Origin: Davidsoniella eucalypti
Taxonomy: Eukaryota > Ascomycota > Sordariomycetes > Microascales > Ceratocystidaceae
Direction: 5' to 3'
Assembly: GCA_004009845.1 (NCBI GenBank)
Contig: RMBW01000008.1
Span: forward strand, 310,001-374,000
Length of the DNA: 64,000 nt
Part shown: positions 10,712 to 22,846 of the stretch, in pieces
Layout: every line of letters begins with the position of its first letter
How positions within the stretch are numbered: the stretch's first letter is position 1
Notes under the pieces: model-generated
Databases searched by the model: none
The model's input: only the letters and a program-made list of their open reading frames with translations
Told to the model about the DNA's origin: nothing
Made by a program: the position numbers and the translations under genes

Positions 10712-12158
10712 CAATTGAACGAAACCCTAGACGATGACAGACAGTGTCTCCAGAAGTTTAATTGGTTCATATGTTGTCATTCACCGTATCAATATCTACC
10801 ATAGGAGGTTACACTAAGATATAAATCTCATGAATAGCCCGTGTTGACCTCGACTGGAAAATTGGACAACTGAAAACACGAACATGCGCCACTAATTTGG
10901 AAACCTGATCTCATGGCTGAGGTAACCGTGGATGACAAACTGCGGAATTTATATTTACAGATAGATATCTAATAGATAAGACTATGTATGCAGCGATGGA
11001 ATGATGACACGAGCCAACATGGTGTGTAGTGGTTTGTGGATTATATTGAGCGAGGCGAGAAAATAGCGCATAAAGATGCAGTGCGGTTCACTGCACAGAT
11101 GCCAATAGTAATATGTTTATCGGACTAGCTTGACTGTATGTCTTGGAACGTGAGATTTTGTAGAGAGTGATGAAAAATGATTTGAAAAACCAGAGGTACA
11201 AGTTGCGCCTACTCGGGTGATGAAATGCTACCTCATTGGCTGAAAACTCGCCGAACCTTACAGCCCACTTACTGACTTGTGTTTTCGACTTTGGCGTCAA
11301 GACAAAAGCTACAGGAAATCTATGTGCAACTATTGACGATTAGGTATGCTGACATAATATGTAGTTGGATGATTTATATTTGGCCCTTTCAACTGGCAAT
11401 TACCAACTTCATGTGGCTTTATCTTTTCCAGGCCTGGTCTTTCTTGCAGCCTTGTAGCTTCTCTCTAAAGCGTCACCTTCTAGTTTCCCAATAAACCTTG
11501 ACTATTTAAAATCCCAGCTTCCCGCTAGCGGAACCTCGTTCCGTTTGGCTTCCCCAGTCGATAGACTCAATTCCTAATGTGACTCCAAAAGAAAAGACAA
11601 AATGTAACCACTGTTGACTCTATAATGCTACTTCTCTAAGAAAATATGTCGAACAATCAGCTGGCAATTATTGAATATATCTTTACAATCTCCAACAGGC
11701 TCGCGAAACTTTCCAACAGTTGTCCTAAGCAGAAAAAAAAAGCCGGTTTTAGTTACCGATCCGGCAAACTGCTAGAGATCGTTACTCCAAGAAACCAACA
11801 ATAAATCTATAGTCCCAACTACAACCTTGGCTATAATTGAAGATCACGGTGTTTGGGTCCCGTTGGTACAAGTTATGTAGAAACAAGGATTTTGAAGGAG
11901 TCCCTGTGAGCGTATGATACGATGCTTTTTTGTCCTGTTAATTCTTAGTTGTAGGGAGAAAAAAAGTTTGCTATCGACTCCTGGCTAGCAAAAGGTAAAA
12001 CAGATGGCCTACATATAGTCTATAGACCGGAGGAAGATATAAAGACCTGGGCTACTGCAGTATTTTGACAAAGGCATTGCTACTATCCAAGAATCTAGGG
12101 TTATTCTCATACCGAGTCTCACAAATCATCATAGCAAGAATATATACCTCAGCAAAGG
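10712..12158. other. Intergenic between monooxygenase and alcohol dehydrogenase
   Basis: About 1.4 kb with no supportable gene. Short open frames at 11088-11300 (-) and 11279-11494 (+) have no domain features. The right end contains the dehydrogenase promoter. Confidence 0.65.
12038..12043 (+). promoter_or_regulatory. TATA-like box upstream of alcohol dehydrogenase
   Basis: TATAAA (in GATATAAAG) lies about 120 bp before the ATG at 12159, suitable for a core promoter. The call rests on motif and position only. Confidence 0.4.
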
Positions 12159-13352
12159 ATGTCGAACTTTACAGTCCCAAGCGTCCATCAAGCGGCACTT
12201 CTCAACAATGCAAGTGATTTCTTGTTTTTCTTTCTAGAACAGATATAGCAGGACATAAAGCTAACCTGATCCTCTAAACTCAAGCCTGGTCCAAACTTCA
12301 GCTTCACCATTGAAGATGTTCCTCTTCCTGCGCTGCCGCCCACATCCGTCCTGGTCAAGATGCTAGCTTGCGGCATCTGCGGCAGTGATGTATCGCTCGC
12401 CAAAGGCGTTTTCGGACCTACCTCACGCATCCTAGGCCACGAAGGCATCGGCCGCATCGTCGCCGTCGGATCCTCCATCAACGTCCCCTCGCCCCTCCAA
12501 TCCACCGCTGCAGACACCATCACGCCCGCTCCTCTCCTGCCCGGCTCTCTCGTCGGCATCGGCTTCGTGCGAGACGCGTGCGGCTCTTGCGCCGCCTGTC
12601 GTCACGACGAGGCACGGTGTAACATGCGTGCCTTTAGTGGCTGGTTCGTCGACGGGGTGTTGTCCGAGTATGCCATCGTTCCCGGCCGCTATGTCACGTG
12701 CGTGCCCGACGATGTAGCGCCGGAGCTGCTCGCGCCAATCATGTGTGCGGGCGTCACCGTCTACAAGGCGATCAAGGAGGCCGAATTGCACGCCGGTCAG
12801 TCCATCGTCTTCCTCGGCGCTGGAGGCAGTCTGGGCCAGCTGGGCGTCCAGTATGCTCTAGCTATGGGACTCCGTGTGATCGGAGTCGATGCTGGAGCTG
12901 AAAAGGGCACTGTGCTGCGCGCGGCAGGCGCACAAGACTATGTCGATTTCACTACTGAGGATGTGGCAAAGCGTGTTTCCGACATGACGGACGGGGAATT
13001 GGCTGATGCCGTCGTGATTTGTGCCGGATCTGTCAAGGCATATGACCAGGCATTACAACTATTGGCCATGTATGCAACGCTGGTCTGTGTAGGCATCGCT
13101 TCCTCGGAACAGCTTGTCAGCTTCCATCCGCAGTGGCTGATGGAGCGAGGCGTGAAGATTATCGGCAGCATGGTAGGTGGCCGAGATGACATTCGGGAGG
13201 CTATGGATTTCGTCAAGCGGGGACAAGTCAAGCCCAACATCAGGGTAGTCGGGCTCAAAGATCTGAATAGCGCAGTGAAAGAGGTCCAGGCTGGCACATC
13301 AACAGAAAAGATCGTGGTAAGAATGGACTTCTCAAAGAAAACAAAGCTGTAA
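12159..13352 (+). CDS. Zinc-dependent medium-chain alcohol dehydrogenase
   Basis: Two exons, 12159-12209 and 12285-13352, giving 372 residues. It should oxidise an alcohol or reduce a carbonyl with NAD(P)(H). Catalytic-zinc ligands are visible: Cys46 in CGICGSD, His69-Glu70 in GHEG, and Cys171 in IMCAGVTVY. Structural-zinc cysteines are 116, 119, 122 and 129 in CGSCAACRHDEARC. The nucleotide-binding glycine motif GAGGSLG is at 195-201, followed by an Asp in GVDAG, typical of NAD preference. The family resembles the fungal/yeast ADH1-like group. A Pro/Ser/Thr-rich loop of about 25 residues (near residues 80-105) before the structural-zinc lobe is longer than usual. Exon 1 was recovered by frame: a GT donor at 12214 would break the frame, whereas GCAAGT at 12210 gives in-frame joining, so a GC-AG intron is inferred. 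Substrate unknown; the upstream monooxygenase suggests a linked pathway. Confidence 0.87.
12210..12284 (+). other. Inferred GC-AG intron in alcohol dehydrogenase
   Basis: The intron starts GCAAGT, the consensus of GC-AG introns, and ends CTCAAG, with a branch-like CTCTAAAC about 10 nt upstream. It joins AAT to CCT in phase 0 (LLNN then PGPNF). The only nearby GT (12214) leaves one extra base. Stops in the target frame at 12246 and 12267 force the acceptor to 12283-12284. Confidence 0.75.
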
Positions 13353-13852
13353 GAGAATGGAGAAGCAGAGCCACAGTTCATTGTACAGTATCTAGTAAAA
13401 TGCATGTTGAATTATTTCTACCTGGGTTACACATCCCACCGTGAAGGGGGATAGTGATCATATGTCTTGAGTCTACTGGGGAATTTTATACGTGACAGGA
13501 CACTCATATCTCAACTATAGAAACAAAAGAAGGAAAAAACGTGTATATCATGTGGTTAGCAGTAACAAATGTAAGCCGACAGAAAGGAGACTCGATACTC
13601 CAAATAACCTTGCCAACTTAGAGCTGACAATAAATAAAACAAGGAATGAAACAGAAACAAGAGAGGAAGAGTCTAGAATGACATAGTTTGGAAGAAGCCA
13701 TAGTGCAGAATTTATGCCCGCAATTTTTGGAGGCAAGCAACAGACGAAAACATGACGAAGAAGCAGAAAGGACAATAATACAAAAACTATAGCGTTTGAA
13801 GAAAAGAAAAACGGATGGGGCGTCAGATAGTATGTAGCGTGGTCTCATATCT
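13353..13852. other. Convergent 3' intergenic
   Basis: About 500 bp between two stop codons facing each other. It presumably holds both 3' untranslated regions. A-rich stretches such as AATAAATAAAAC-like DNA are present near 13630 on the plus strand. No gene is seen. Confidence 0.7.
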
Positions 13853-16290
13853 TCATAGATGGTCCGAGCGGTTCGGATTTTGCGGCCGGGACTGCGGCCC
13901 TGATCTAGTGCCGGGCCGGTTGCTTGTGGATGGCCTAGACCCAGATCCCGAACCCGAGCTTCCGTTAGCTCCGCGGGAATGCCGCACAATGCTGTCGCGG
14001 CTTCGGTGCTGTGGTACGGGCGGCGGAGCCTCACTGTTGGAGTCGCGCTGGGGACTGCCATACAGCCTCTCGGTGCGCTCGATGTCGTAAGAGCCGCCAC
14101 CTACAGCGCGCTGACGCGGAGGCGGCGACGCATCGTCGGAAGAAGACGGCGATGCCAGAGATCGCGGTGGCGACTCCGTCAATTCGCGGCCGTAGTGGGC
14201 TTCGGTGACCACGGTAGAGCTGAGCTTCTCCTCGTAGAAGTCGTCATCCTCGTCGCGGGCAGACACGAAGCTCGAGTCGGGGCCGTCGGACTTCACAAGG
14301 CCCAGTCGCTCCTCAGTATCGCCGCTGGAGTTCAGTTTGCGGAGTCCCAGCGCCATGCGTCCGCTATGGTTCGAGTCGCGCTTAGCAGACACGGTTCGTT
14401 CTTCTACCACAGCTGGCGGCGGCGGCGCATTGTTATGAGACCGGCGAAACAGGTTCTGGAACGAAAACTGGCGGCGGGCTGAGTGAGGCGGTGGCGTCGG
14501 GGCTGCATCTGTAAAGCCAGATGCGCCGCGATAGTCGGTGCGCTGATCTTCGATGTCAAAGCCAGGAGTCTGCGAATAATAGGCGCCACGGTCGTTTGAC
14601 GGTCGCGTGATTTCTGTCAGCGGCACGGGGTGCATCGGGCTGGGAATCTCGGGAACGGTCGGTGGCATATGGCTACGCTTCTTGCTACGAATCGTGCCAG
14701 CAATGCTGCTGAGGATGCTAGGACTAGTAGCACGCCTCCGCTCCAACTCTTCCTCTTCGCGTAGTTCCTGCTCGGTTGGGAATCGCGACATGCCCAGTGG
14801 CGGGTGGGCGTACGAGCCCGACCTTGAGCGCATGGGACTACCGGGGCCCATGGGGGACAGATAGATTCCGGACGGTGCTGCAGAAGCCGATGAGCCAGGC
14901 GGCCGTCCGGCTCCGGCTCCGGCGGCAAATGCTGATGGCCCAACAGATGTGCCACGGCTGCTCACACTAGAGCGGCTCATGAGCGTTGTTCTGCGGCGTC
15001 GGAGACCGTCCCATTCGTACATATGTTCACCTTCGTTGAGCGGCGTCAGGCGCTCGGCCATTGTTTCCTGGCGCAGACGTTCGAACTCTTCGGCCTCACG
15101 CTTCTGGCGAGTCATCGAGAACTGGCGCACAATGGCAGCTGTGCCTCGGATAGCGTCGGCTTTGGGCTCGGTTTCAGGCTGCTCCTGCTCAGCGATAGTC
15201 TGGATCTGATCTAGATCGCCACTGAAAACGGCCGTGTCGGGGACGTCTTTAGATGACTTGGACAGCTGGAGCAGCACTACACCGGCACAAATGGTAAGGA
15301 AGCCGTTAACCATGGTGATTATGGTGGAGGCGCTTCCCCGCATGCCGCGGAAGAGCACAGCAGAGCTAATGATGGTAGTCGTCGTAAAGTAAACGTAGTA
15401 GGTGGGTGTGACAAGAGCAGCATTGAAGAGGTTGAGAGCTTTCTGTGCGAGTCGTTAGCAAACATTCCCAGATTACCCAGTGACAAATCAAGTGCTAGAT
15501 AACTTACATTGAGGTACACAATCTCAGTCACAAGAGTTGTGATCACAAATACGAGAAGTACATACAAGAACCACTGGTTGAACTGCGGCGTCCCCTCGGC
15601 CTGGGCCACCACAGCAGCGCCAAGGCCTTGGATAGCCACAACACTGAGGCCACCAACCCAGCTGCAGATGCTGATATACACGAGCATGTTCTTTTTACCC
15701 CAGCGGGGTGCCACGAAGAAGGCTGTAAGAGCAGCGCCGACCAAGATCACGCCAGCATAACTGAGAAAGCCAGGCGCAATGACATAGCTCTGCATTTCCT
15801 GGATAGTCGACACCGAGGAGCTCTCCGGAGCGTTCATGACAATGACAACTGAGCCCACAATGCACAGGAAACAGGCGACCTTGCCAACCAGACTCAGGCG
15901 CTCCTTCAGGAAGATTGTCGACAGAACCGTCGATATCACGACAGCCAGCGCGCCCAGTGGCGTCACCAGGATGGCGTCTGTGAAGGCATAGGCTACAAAG
16001 TTGCAGATCTCGCCAATGATCATCAAGGTCATGCCGCCCCACCAGTACCAGTTCTTGAGGTATCCATAGCCCTCGCCGGCAACCTCGTTGTACTTTTCAT
16101 TGGCCTTGATCAAGCCGTACTTTTTGAGCACGAAAGAGACTCCGATAAAGACTCCCGAAGCCACGGCCAAGCTGATGCCAATGGCCTTGAACGAGGCTGG
16201 GCGCGTGCTAGTGTTGCCAGTAGAAGTGCCAGACCGGGCAGCTAGATAGGCAACGTCAATGGCATATTGCGTGGCGGCATCGGCGTCCAT
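13853..16290 (-). CDS. NIPA-family magnesium transporter with long tail
   Basis: Two exons on the minus strand, 15508-16290 and 13853-15442, split by a 65-bp GT-AG intron (15443-15507), giving 790 residues. The N-terminal ~325 residues form about nine membrane helices with the NIPA/DUF803 pattern: KKYGLIKAN-like loop, YAFTDAILVTPLGALAVVIS, LKERLSLVGK, and after the intron KALNLFNAALVTPTYYVYFT. The family includes Mg2+ transporters of endosomal and plasma membranes; fungal members are poorly studied. The remaining ~460 residues are hydrophilic, with basic and Ser/Pro-rich stretches, repeated EE/RR runs (REAEEFERLRQE, REEEELERRR) and no recognised domain. They probably form a cytosolic regulatory tail. 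The start at 16290 (CGCCATGG context) precedes a short soluble N-terminus. Transport role is from family membership. Confidence 0.9.
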
Positions 16291-19200
16291 GGCGCTAAGG
16301 GCGTATTGCGAGTATCGTCAGGCCTATGGCCACACAGATAGTCGAGGCAGAGGAAAGAGGCCAAGCGGCCCTAGACCAGAAGGAAGGGACGCCGCGGGTC
16401 GTCGGTACAGGCGGAATATGGAGCGGGTATGGTATGTGGACACGAGAATGTCGGCTGGTCTGTAGAGAGAGTAGTGTTTGATTGCTAAGTGGCACTTTGT
16501 AGTTTCTAGTCTGAAAAGTGCCGGGTCTCTTGGTTCGTCGGCCGTTGTTTGTCGTCGGGCCTACTAGGATGATCTCCAGGAAGACGGCGAGTAGGGCGAG
16601 AAACAAATGTTTCCGCCAGCTTCAGCTAAAGCTACTGGTGTTGTGGGTGTTGCAGTGGGCGCTGAGAAGCCGGGCAACAGAGCATAGCAGTGGTTTCTTG
16701 AGCTGCGATTCTAGTCAGAGTATAAATGTATGTTGGGGAAAGACAGGCTGGTCCCATCCGGTAGCAAGATTCGAGCCCGGGTCGTCTAGTCGCTGCAGAA
16801 ATCTGGCTGGTCGTCTGGAGAAGGCGGAGATATCTTTGGGGGCTAGCCACACCTCTGTATGTACAGCAACTGCAGAGTCGAGAAGAAAGCTTGCGCCTGT
16901 GGTCGGGCGGTGATATCGTTTGTTGTGGTTCGGCAAAGCCAGTAAGAAAGACAATGTCAAGATAAACAAAGGATGTACAGTTAAAAGAAGTACGCAAAAC
17001 GAGTGTCGCACAGTTGGACGCCCAGCAAGAGCGGGAAAACAGAAACAGGGCCGCCCACAAGCACAAGATATAATGCAGAGATTGAAAGTAGTGAAAGGAA
17101 ATATCAGATGCCGGGCGAATCGCTGGCCAAGACCTTATCATGCCCCGACTACTGATATGTGAGCAGATGAGATGGACAGAGGGAGGAGGCATGTGTGGGC
17201 TCTAAATGAACGAGCGGTTCAGGGCCACCCAGCAAAATTACAGTGGGGGGGAAAAGCGAGCACTGGGTCAGGGTATCCGTCCTGGCTAGAACTTGGAGTG
17301 GGCCTAGATTGTAGCACTAGTCAGTATCAGGACTCGATAGTGCTATTTATTAGCATTCTACTGCCAACAGAGGATCTTTACAGGACGGGCGATGGCGAAG
17401 TTCTTGCAATTCAGTGCTTAGAATACTCCAAACGGACTGAAAGAAAGAAAAAATTAGGACAAGGAAGATGAACGCATTGCAGGCCTCTTTGTGTCTCTCT
17501 TCTTTCTACTATCACTTTACTAGGGCATCTTGTGAGCCTTCTATAGCCAGCCCCACCGCCATGTCGGGGACTCTGTAATTTACAAGGAATTCCTACTATT
17601 GAGCAAGGGCTGTCTCTGTAAAAGTACCTAAACTAAGAAAAAGAAGATCGGTCCGCCTACGATCACTGTGTTAAATTGTTTCCGCCTGGCCAACTTGCAC
17701 GATTCTTCTTCTCTGTGATGATCTTGCCACTCCCAGCACCTCACTCGTCTCTTCTTTGTCTCTTTCTTTCTACCGATCGCCACCTTTCCAGGTCGTATCT
17801 CAACCCGGCTAGGCTATTTGCCGTCCAGGTGCAACGCGCAGCTTATTCCAGGCCTACTAGGGCTCTGATCTCGTACTACGCCGTCTTGTTGTGCCTTTGC
17901 CCGCTGCGCCTACTTCTATAGGAGAGGATGCTTCTATGCACTGCCACGATGCGTTCGCTCACCAAAGTCCAAGTATAGTATCAACTTCGCCGTAGTCTAA
18001 ATGTCGCCATCCGCTATCAACCAACTAGCCAGGCCTCTCCAACCCCCCGTCTCCTTTTTCTGCATTCTGCATTTGAGCCTACCATGTGCAAATCGCCAAG
18101 CTGTTGCATCTGCAGGTAGTATAGGCCTAAGACTGCATTTATATGCCTATATCTGTATCTCTACACGGCAGGCTCACTCTGGCGGTAAAAGCTATGTAAT
18201 AACAAGCAACCACTAACACTGCATCACGCTGTGCCTCCGAGATAGCATACTTTGTTTTGCCGCCCTCTTTCTACGCGCCCTTCATTCGCTAGAAATCATT
18301 TCAAAGTGCATGATGTCTCAATGCTTCGCCGTAATATGTATATGGATATTCTCAAGACATGACTGCTCATCCGTCCTTCTCATGCAAGTGTCTCCTAGGC
18401 GGGGTTCGGGTCGCAATTCTCCGTCTACTAATACAATATACAACCAACCACAAAAACCAGCAACTAATCATTTATTTGCTTGCCGCTTAGCGCCACATCT
18501 TATGCATACATCAGCTAGCCAAGTATCAGAGCTGCAGCAAGTACCATCAAAAAGAAACCTTACAGCGCAAAGCAACATACAGCATCCTATAACAGCAACT
18601 TTCCTTCGTTGTTCCGGCGGCGTTCAACTAGCCCAGTCAGCAACTAAGCAACCGAACAGGCCTCTGTTTCAAGCTGTCCAGCCTGAGCTACACCACCATA
18701 ACAACAGCAAGGAGGCACTGGACTCTTAGGCCAGACTCTTAGACCGATTTGTTTCATCTGTAGAGCTGTCTAGTTTGTAGTTTTGTAGTCTTGTTGTTTC
18801 TCAGTCTCAATTCTCTCTAGGCTGTCTGTCCTTCGCTTGATCTCAACTCTCCCATCATGATTTGTTCCTTTTTCTTTTTTGCCGAATCTACCGAAAAAGA
18901 AGAAAAAAACCATGCAGCCAAAGAAAAATCCCTTCTTTTGGTTTACTCATGCGGCCGTCATGCGAACCCGAGATTTACATGCCATTCTTACATCGTATTC
19001 GGGAGCGAGAGTCGCTCTTTCAGTACCTGTGGTACTATAGCCCAAGATCTACATAAAAGCCAAAATAGCAGTCATACTTTATACTGTATAGATTACTAAG
19101 AGCAGCACAATGGAAGCTTTTACAAGCTCGTCTATAACTTATACTAGATAAACTATATTTTTAGAATGGGTCTTTTTCCCCATGTCATAAACCTGTGATC

Positions 19201-21107
19201 TAATAACTAGGCGTCATATACTGTGAATTTACATTTTTATATACAGCTAATCTACTACATGCATTCCATCCATCTATATTTTCCACTATGCACTAAAGAC
19301 AAAGCGCTGTATTTTCTTTACCTTCATAACAACATGCACCAGATCTACAAGTCTAATACTGCAATTCCAATCCTATCTACGGCAGGGAGAAGTGTAATAA
19401 TCAACCTACACTCCAGTGGTGCCCCTACGTCATAGTCTACACAATGTGTATATAATGGCATACATCCTTATACTTTTGCTGCCTATCAATATTACCAATA
19501 CAAAACTAGTAAATGCTTGCATACTATATCGGCCGGGAACATTGTCTGATCGTCATACCTTCTTGTCATACCTTCTTGTAGTGGTTATAACTTCAATCTT
19601 GAATTCAGCAGCGGCACGTAACGTGACGCAGTTTCCGATTTTATAGCCGCTTGATTTTTTGTTTCTTTTTCTTTAAGTTTCATTTTGACAGGTACTAGCC
19701 AAGAGAACGTAGACTCATTTAAGCCCTCTCTATCCTTAAGAAAGAATACTTGTTGACTGTACGGGTCAGAAACCGTTTAACTAACAGATGCATGGAATTC
19801 ACTGATTGTAAAGAAATATACACTCGGAATCCTGAATGCATTGCTAGTCGCGTCCTTCCGCGAAGCGGGGAGTCATCTTGTATTATATTCAAACTTCCTA
19901 GCTTAGCAAATATTATCATTAATTTGTTTAATGAAAGGCTCTCTAATGCCGATAATCCTATTTATGTCTTCTCATGTAGTACAAATATTTGGCGTTTCAC
20001 TTCATTAACCCTAACCTTTGCACAACTTTACTCCACGACCTTCATTTTTCTTTTGAGGTCTTGACATAGGAAAAGAGAACTATTGTTTTAGTCATGATTA
20101 AAACAAAAACGCATGACAACTGCTGATATAATAGTATGTGAATACGCCGTGTTCCATTTCTAAGCACAAAGCAGTATCGTGATTCGGATATATTGACGTG
20201 ATATATGTCAAATCTAATGTTTTCTGGTGTTGTAAGCCGTGATAAAGAAGCACAGCAGGTCTTACAACAACAAGCCTGCCACCATGTTTTCACCGTGCCT
20301 TGAATGACAGCTCTCTATGTATCTATTGCTTTGAAATGGCGCCCTACATGAAGTACTCATGTTTCGTAACTACTAACAAGCATATGTCAGTTGTGAGCGT
20401 CAGTCATTGTCTCCCTTCAGATCGATTTCACACACCGCGTTACATTGGACGCTGTGCTTGGCCGGAACTGTATACATGAATATCTCGGCTCGGCTGTTTT
20501 CCTGAGATAAAAAGCAAGACAAACAGCAAGATACTTAGTGTCCGTATTGTCTTGACTCCGTCAACTTCCGCTTGGATAAGAGTCCGCTGATTATCTTCGG
20601 TGGCCCTTGATATGGATAGAAAGAACCTATATCGGTATCTTGGCAGCCTTTTTGTTTTCATTTCCTGTCTTGTCGGCTTGACATGGGACGTAATGGCGCC
20701 ACGGAAAAGGATCTCAAACACACAATCGGTTTCTCGTGAGACATCAAAAGTTTATCTCACATACCTACGCAGCACCACACGACGAAAATGCAGCGAAACT
20801 ACGCCGGTTTGCTGTTAAGATATTTCTTTTTTTGGGGGCGTGAAACTTCATGTCATTCTTGTTTCTACTGACGTTACAGATAGCCTAAATAGCCGTCATC
20901 ATCAGTAGAAGTTTGACATAAACAAACTCCTCGGTTGAGCCACCATGGTATCTGCAGTGTGCTCTATTTAAAGTGCCCTTATTCCTCATAAACTCCAGAC
21001 CTCGGATTGCGTAAATCTCCATTCACTCGTTTGTATTGCAATTGCACCAGGCTCGCTTGATATAGTGCTTTCATATTTCGTACCTTTCCTTGCCACAGCA
21101 CAGCACA
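16291..21107. other. 4.8-kb divergent intergenic gap
   Basis: Lies between divergent genes (NIPA transporter and Ras-like GTPase). The longest open frame is about 186 codons on the minus strand (16632-17192), Cys/Ser/Leu-rich without a domain, in the likely promoter or leader region of the transporter; I treat it as chance. I saw no tRNA, transposon or clear RNA gene. The plus strand from about 17670 is pyrimidine-rich. Regulatory DNA or non-coding transcripts are possible. Confidence 0.55.
20965..20971 (+). promoter_or_regulatory. TATA-like element upstream of Ras-like gene
   Basis: TATTTAA (in CTCTATTTAAAG) lies about 143 bp before the ATG at 21108. It is the only TATA-like element close to this start. 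Motif-based call. Confidence 0.3.
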
Positions 21108-22846
21108 ATGTGTGCAACGACACCCTCTATCCATTATCATGGCTCGCAAGAGATTAACATGACGTCACTCCCTTCGCTGTCGTCTCGGTCGCAAAAAGAC
21201 CGTAAGCGAGTCGTTCGAATTTTATTGCTTGGTGCTCCAGGCGTCGGCAAAAGCTCTTTAGAATCTAGAGTAAGTAGGCACAAGTTCGATATAGCCACGA
21301 TTCATCAGTCTAACATGATATCCTTTAGTTTACAACATTTAGTTATCCACCGCCCTTCGATCCGACATTGACAATATCAAGTTGTCGTCCGCTCACACTG
21401 AGCTCACCAAGAACATTAAAGTCCCCATCCCCATCCCCATCACCTCCGTCTTCGGCCTATCCGAATATAACTCTAGAAACACCAAAGCCTCTAGCCCTGC
21501 CGTTTCTAACGAGACATACCTGGCCAACAGTTGCCAGCGACTTACCTATCAAACTCCCGGAGATTGGCCCGATTGACACTCATATATCCTGGGACTTTGA
21601 TAGCCCCGTGTCTAGCTCTACAGATATCAACGGACAAAACCAACCGTCGCCTCGCTCTGTTACATCTAGCCCATCCTCTCCGATATTTTCTACCAGCGGA
21701 ACTCTTTCGCCTCCGTCCGAGACAGCTTCGACATCTCCCAGTAGTGCAGATCCACTAACATATGCTCCCTGTTCGATTTGCCAACGTGCTGCCAACACAT
21801 ACATGGTCGGGATAGTTAGCTACAACGCCCTACAGAGCCCACAGGAGCGTATACGCAGCTTCACCAAGGACGCATTCGATGCTATTCTCATAATCTACGA
21901 CATCACTAGCCGAGCTTCCTTGCATGCCGCCAAGAAAATACACTCCGAGATCCAAGAACACCTCACGTCACACACTAATAAACGCAGCAACTGGATTCCT
22001 CTACGCAGCTCGCCGGCCCGGACACCATTGATCGCTCTAGCTGCAAATAAGAGCGATATCGACAGTTCGTACACGCCTAACCGATGCTTTGCAACATCGG
22101 CAGGGTTACACACGAATAACAGAATCTTAGAGGACAACGCTGGACGTGAAGCTTCGTCGGTGGGTCTTCGAAGATCGCTTTCAACCTCGACTGTCACGGG
22201 CAACTGCCGTCCTGCGCTACGTAACAAACCTTCTGTCGAGACTCTTCATGCTGATGTTCCACGCAAAGTTCACGGCATGCACGACATAATTGATTCGTGG
22301 CTTCACATCGAGAAGAAAACTACAGCCACTTCTACGGCCCCCATGCCACCCACCAGAGCACCCGGTAGCAAAAGAGCGCCATCGGCAAATCGGCGGTTCC
22401 GTGGCGCCGACGACGACTCTTGGGGATTCCGACAGGTATCGACAGAGGAAGGCCGGGAGCTCAGAGACAGTCTCCTCCTCGACGTGCCCTTCTTTGAAAC
22501 GAGCGCCAAGTCAGGATACAATGTGGAAAAGCTGTTCGAGGCTGTCGTTGAGGCTGTCCTTGCGAATAGACGCAGAGAGCCGACGATGCCCAAAAGGGAT
22601 GATAGCGGGCTTGTAAGGCAGACGTCGTGTAGGGAATCTATCATGGGACGAAGCGAGCGCTTCAGGTCGAAATCTAAGCACATGGGTGAAAGGGAAGATT
22701 TGACTGCCAAGACAACAGTGTCTAGAGAAATCCCCAAAGTGAAGTCTTTTGCAAAGCAAGAACTTTCGGTCCCAGCACTTGGGCGAAGGGCAAGCATGGC
22801 TAAGCGGGTCAAGAGTTTATTCACTAGACAAGAGGCAGCATGCTGA
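21108..22846 (+). CDS. Divergent Ras-like small GTPase with large insertions
   Basis: Two exons, 21108-21269 and 21329-22846 (59-bp intron), giving 559 residues against about 200 for typical Ras proteins. The P-loop is GAPGVGKSS (42-50). The segment before NKSD (DAILIIYDIT) fits Ras strand 4. G4 is NKSD (294-297) and G5 is ETSAKSG (444-450), followed by a Ras-like last helix (EKLFEAVVEAVL). No DTAG/DxxG motif is seen where G3 belongs; the corresponding area reads VSYNALQSPQERIRSF. Two low-complexity insertions separate the motifs: about 150 Ser/Pro-rich residues after the switch I region and about 145 residues between G4 and G5. The C-terminus is very basic and ends in a lone Cys (EAAC), not a CAAX box. 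It may bind nucleotide without normal hydrolysis. An in-frame ATG at 21159 is an alternative start. Confidence 0.85.

Noticed and set aside
12432..13405. Minus-strand frames across the alcohol dehydrogenase
   Set aside because: Antisense shadows; the plus strand carries complete zinc and nucleotide-binding motifs.
16765..16790. Pol III B-box-like sequence GATTCGAGCC
   Set aside because: No paired T arm, acceptor stem or A box on either strand, so not a tRNA.
16632..17192. 186-codon minus-strand frame upstream of the NIPA gene
   Set aside because: No domain, Cys/Ser/Leu-rich, and a frame of this size is expected about once by chance in a window of this length; kept only as intergenic remark.
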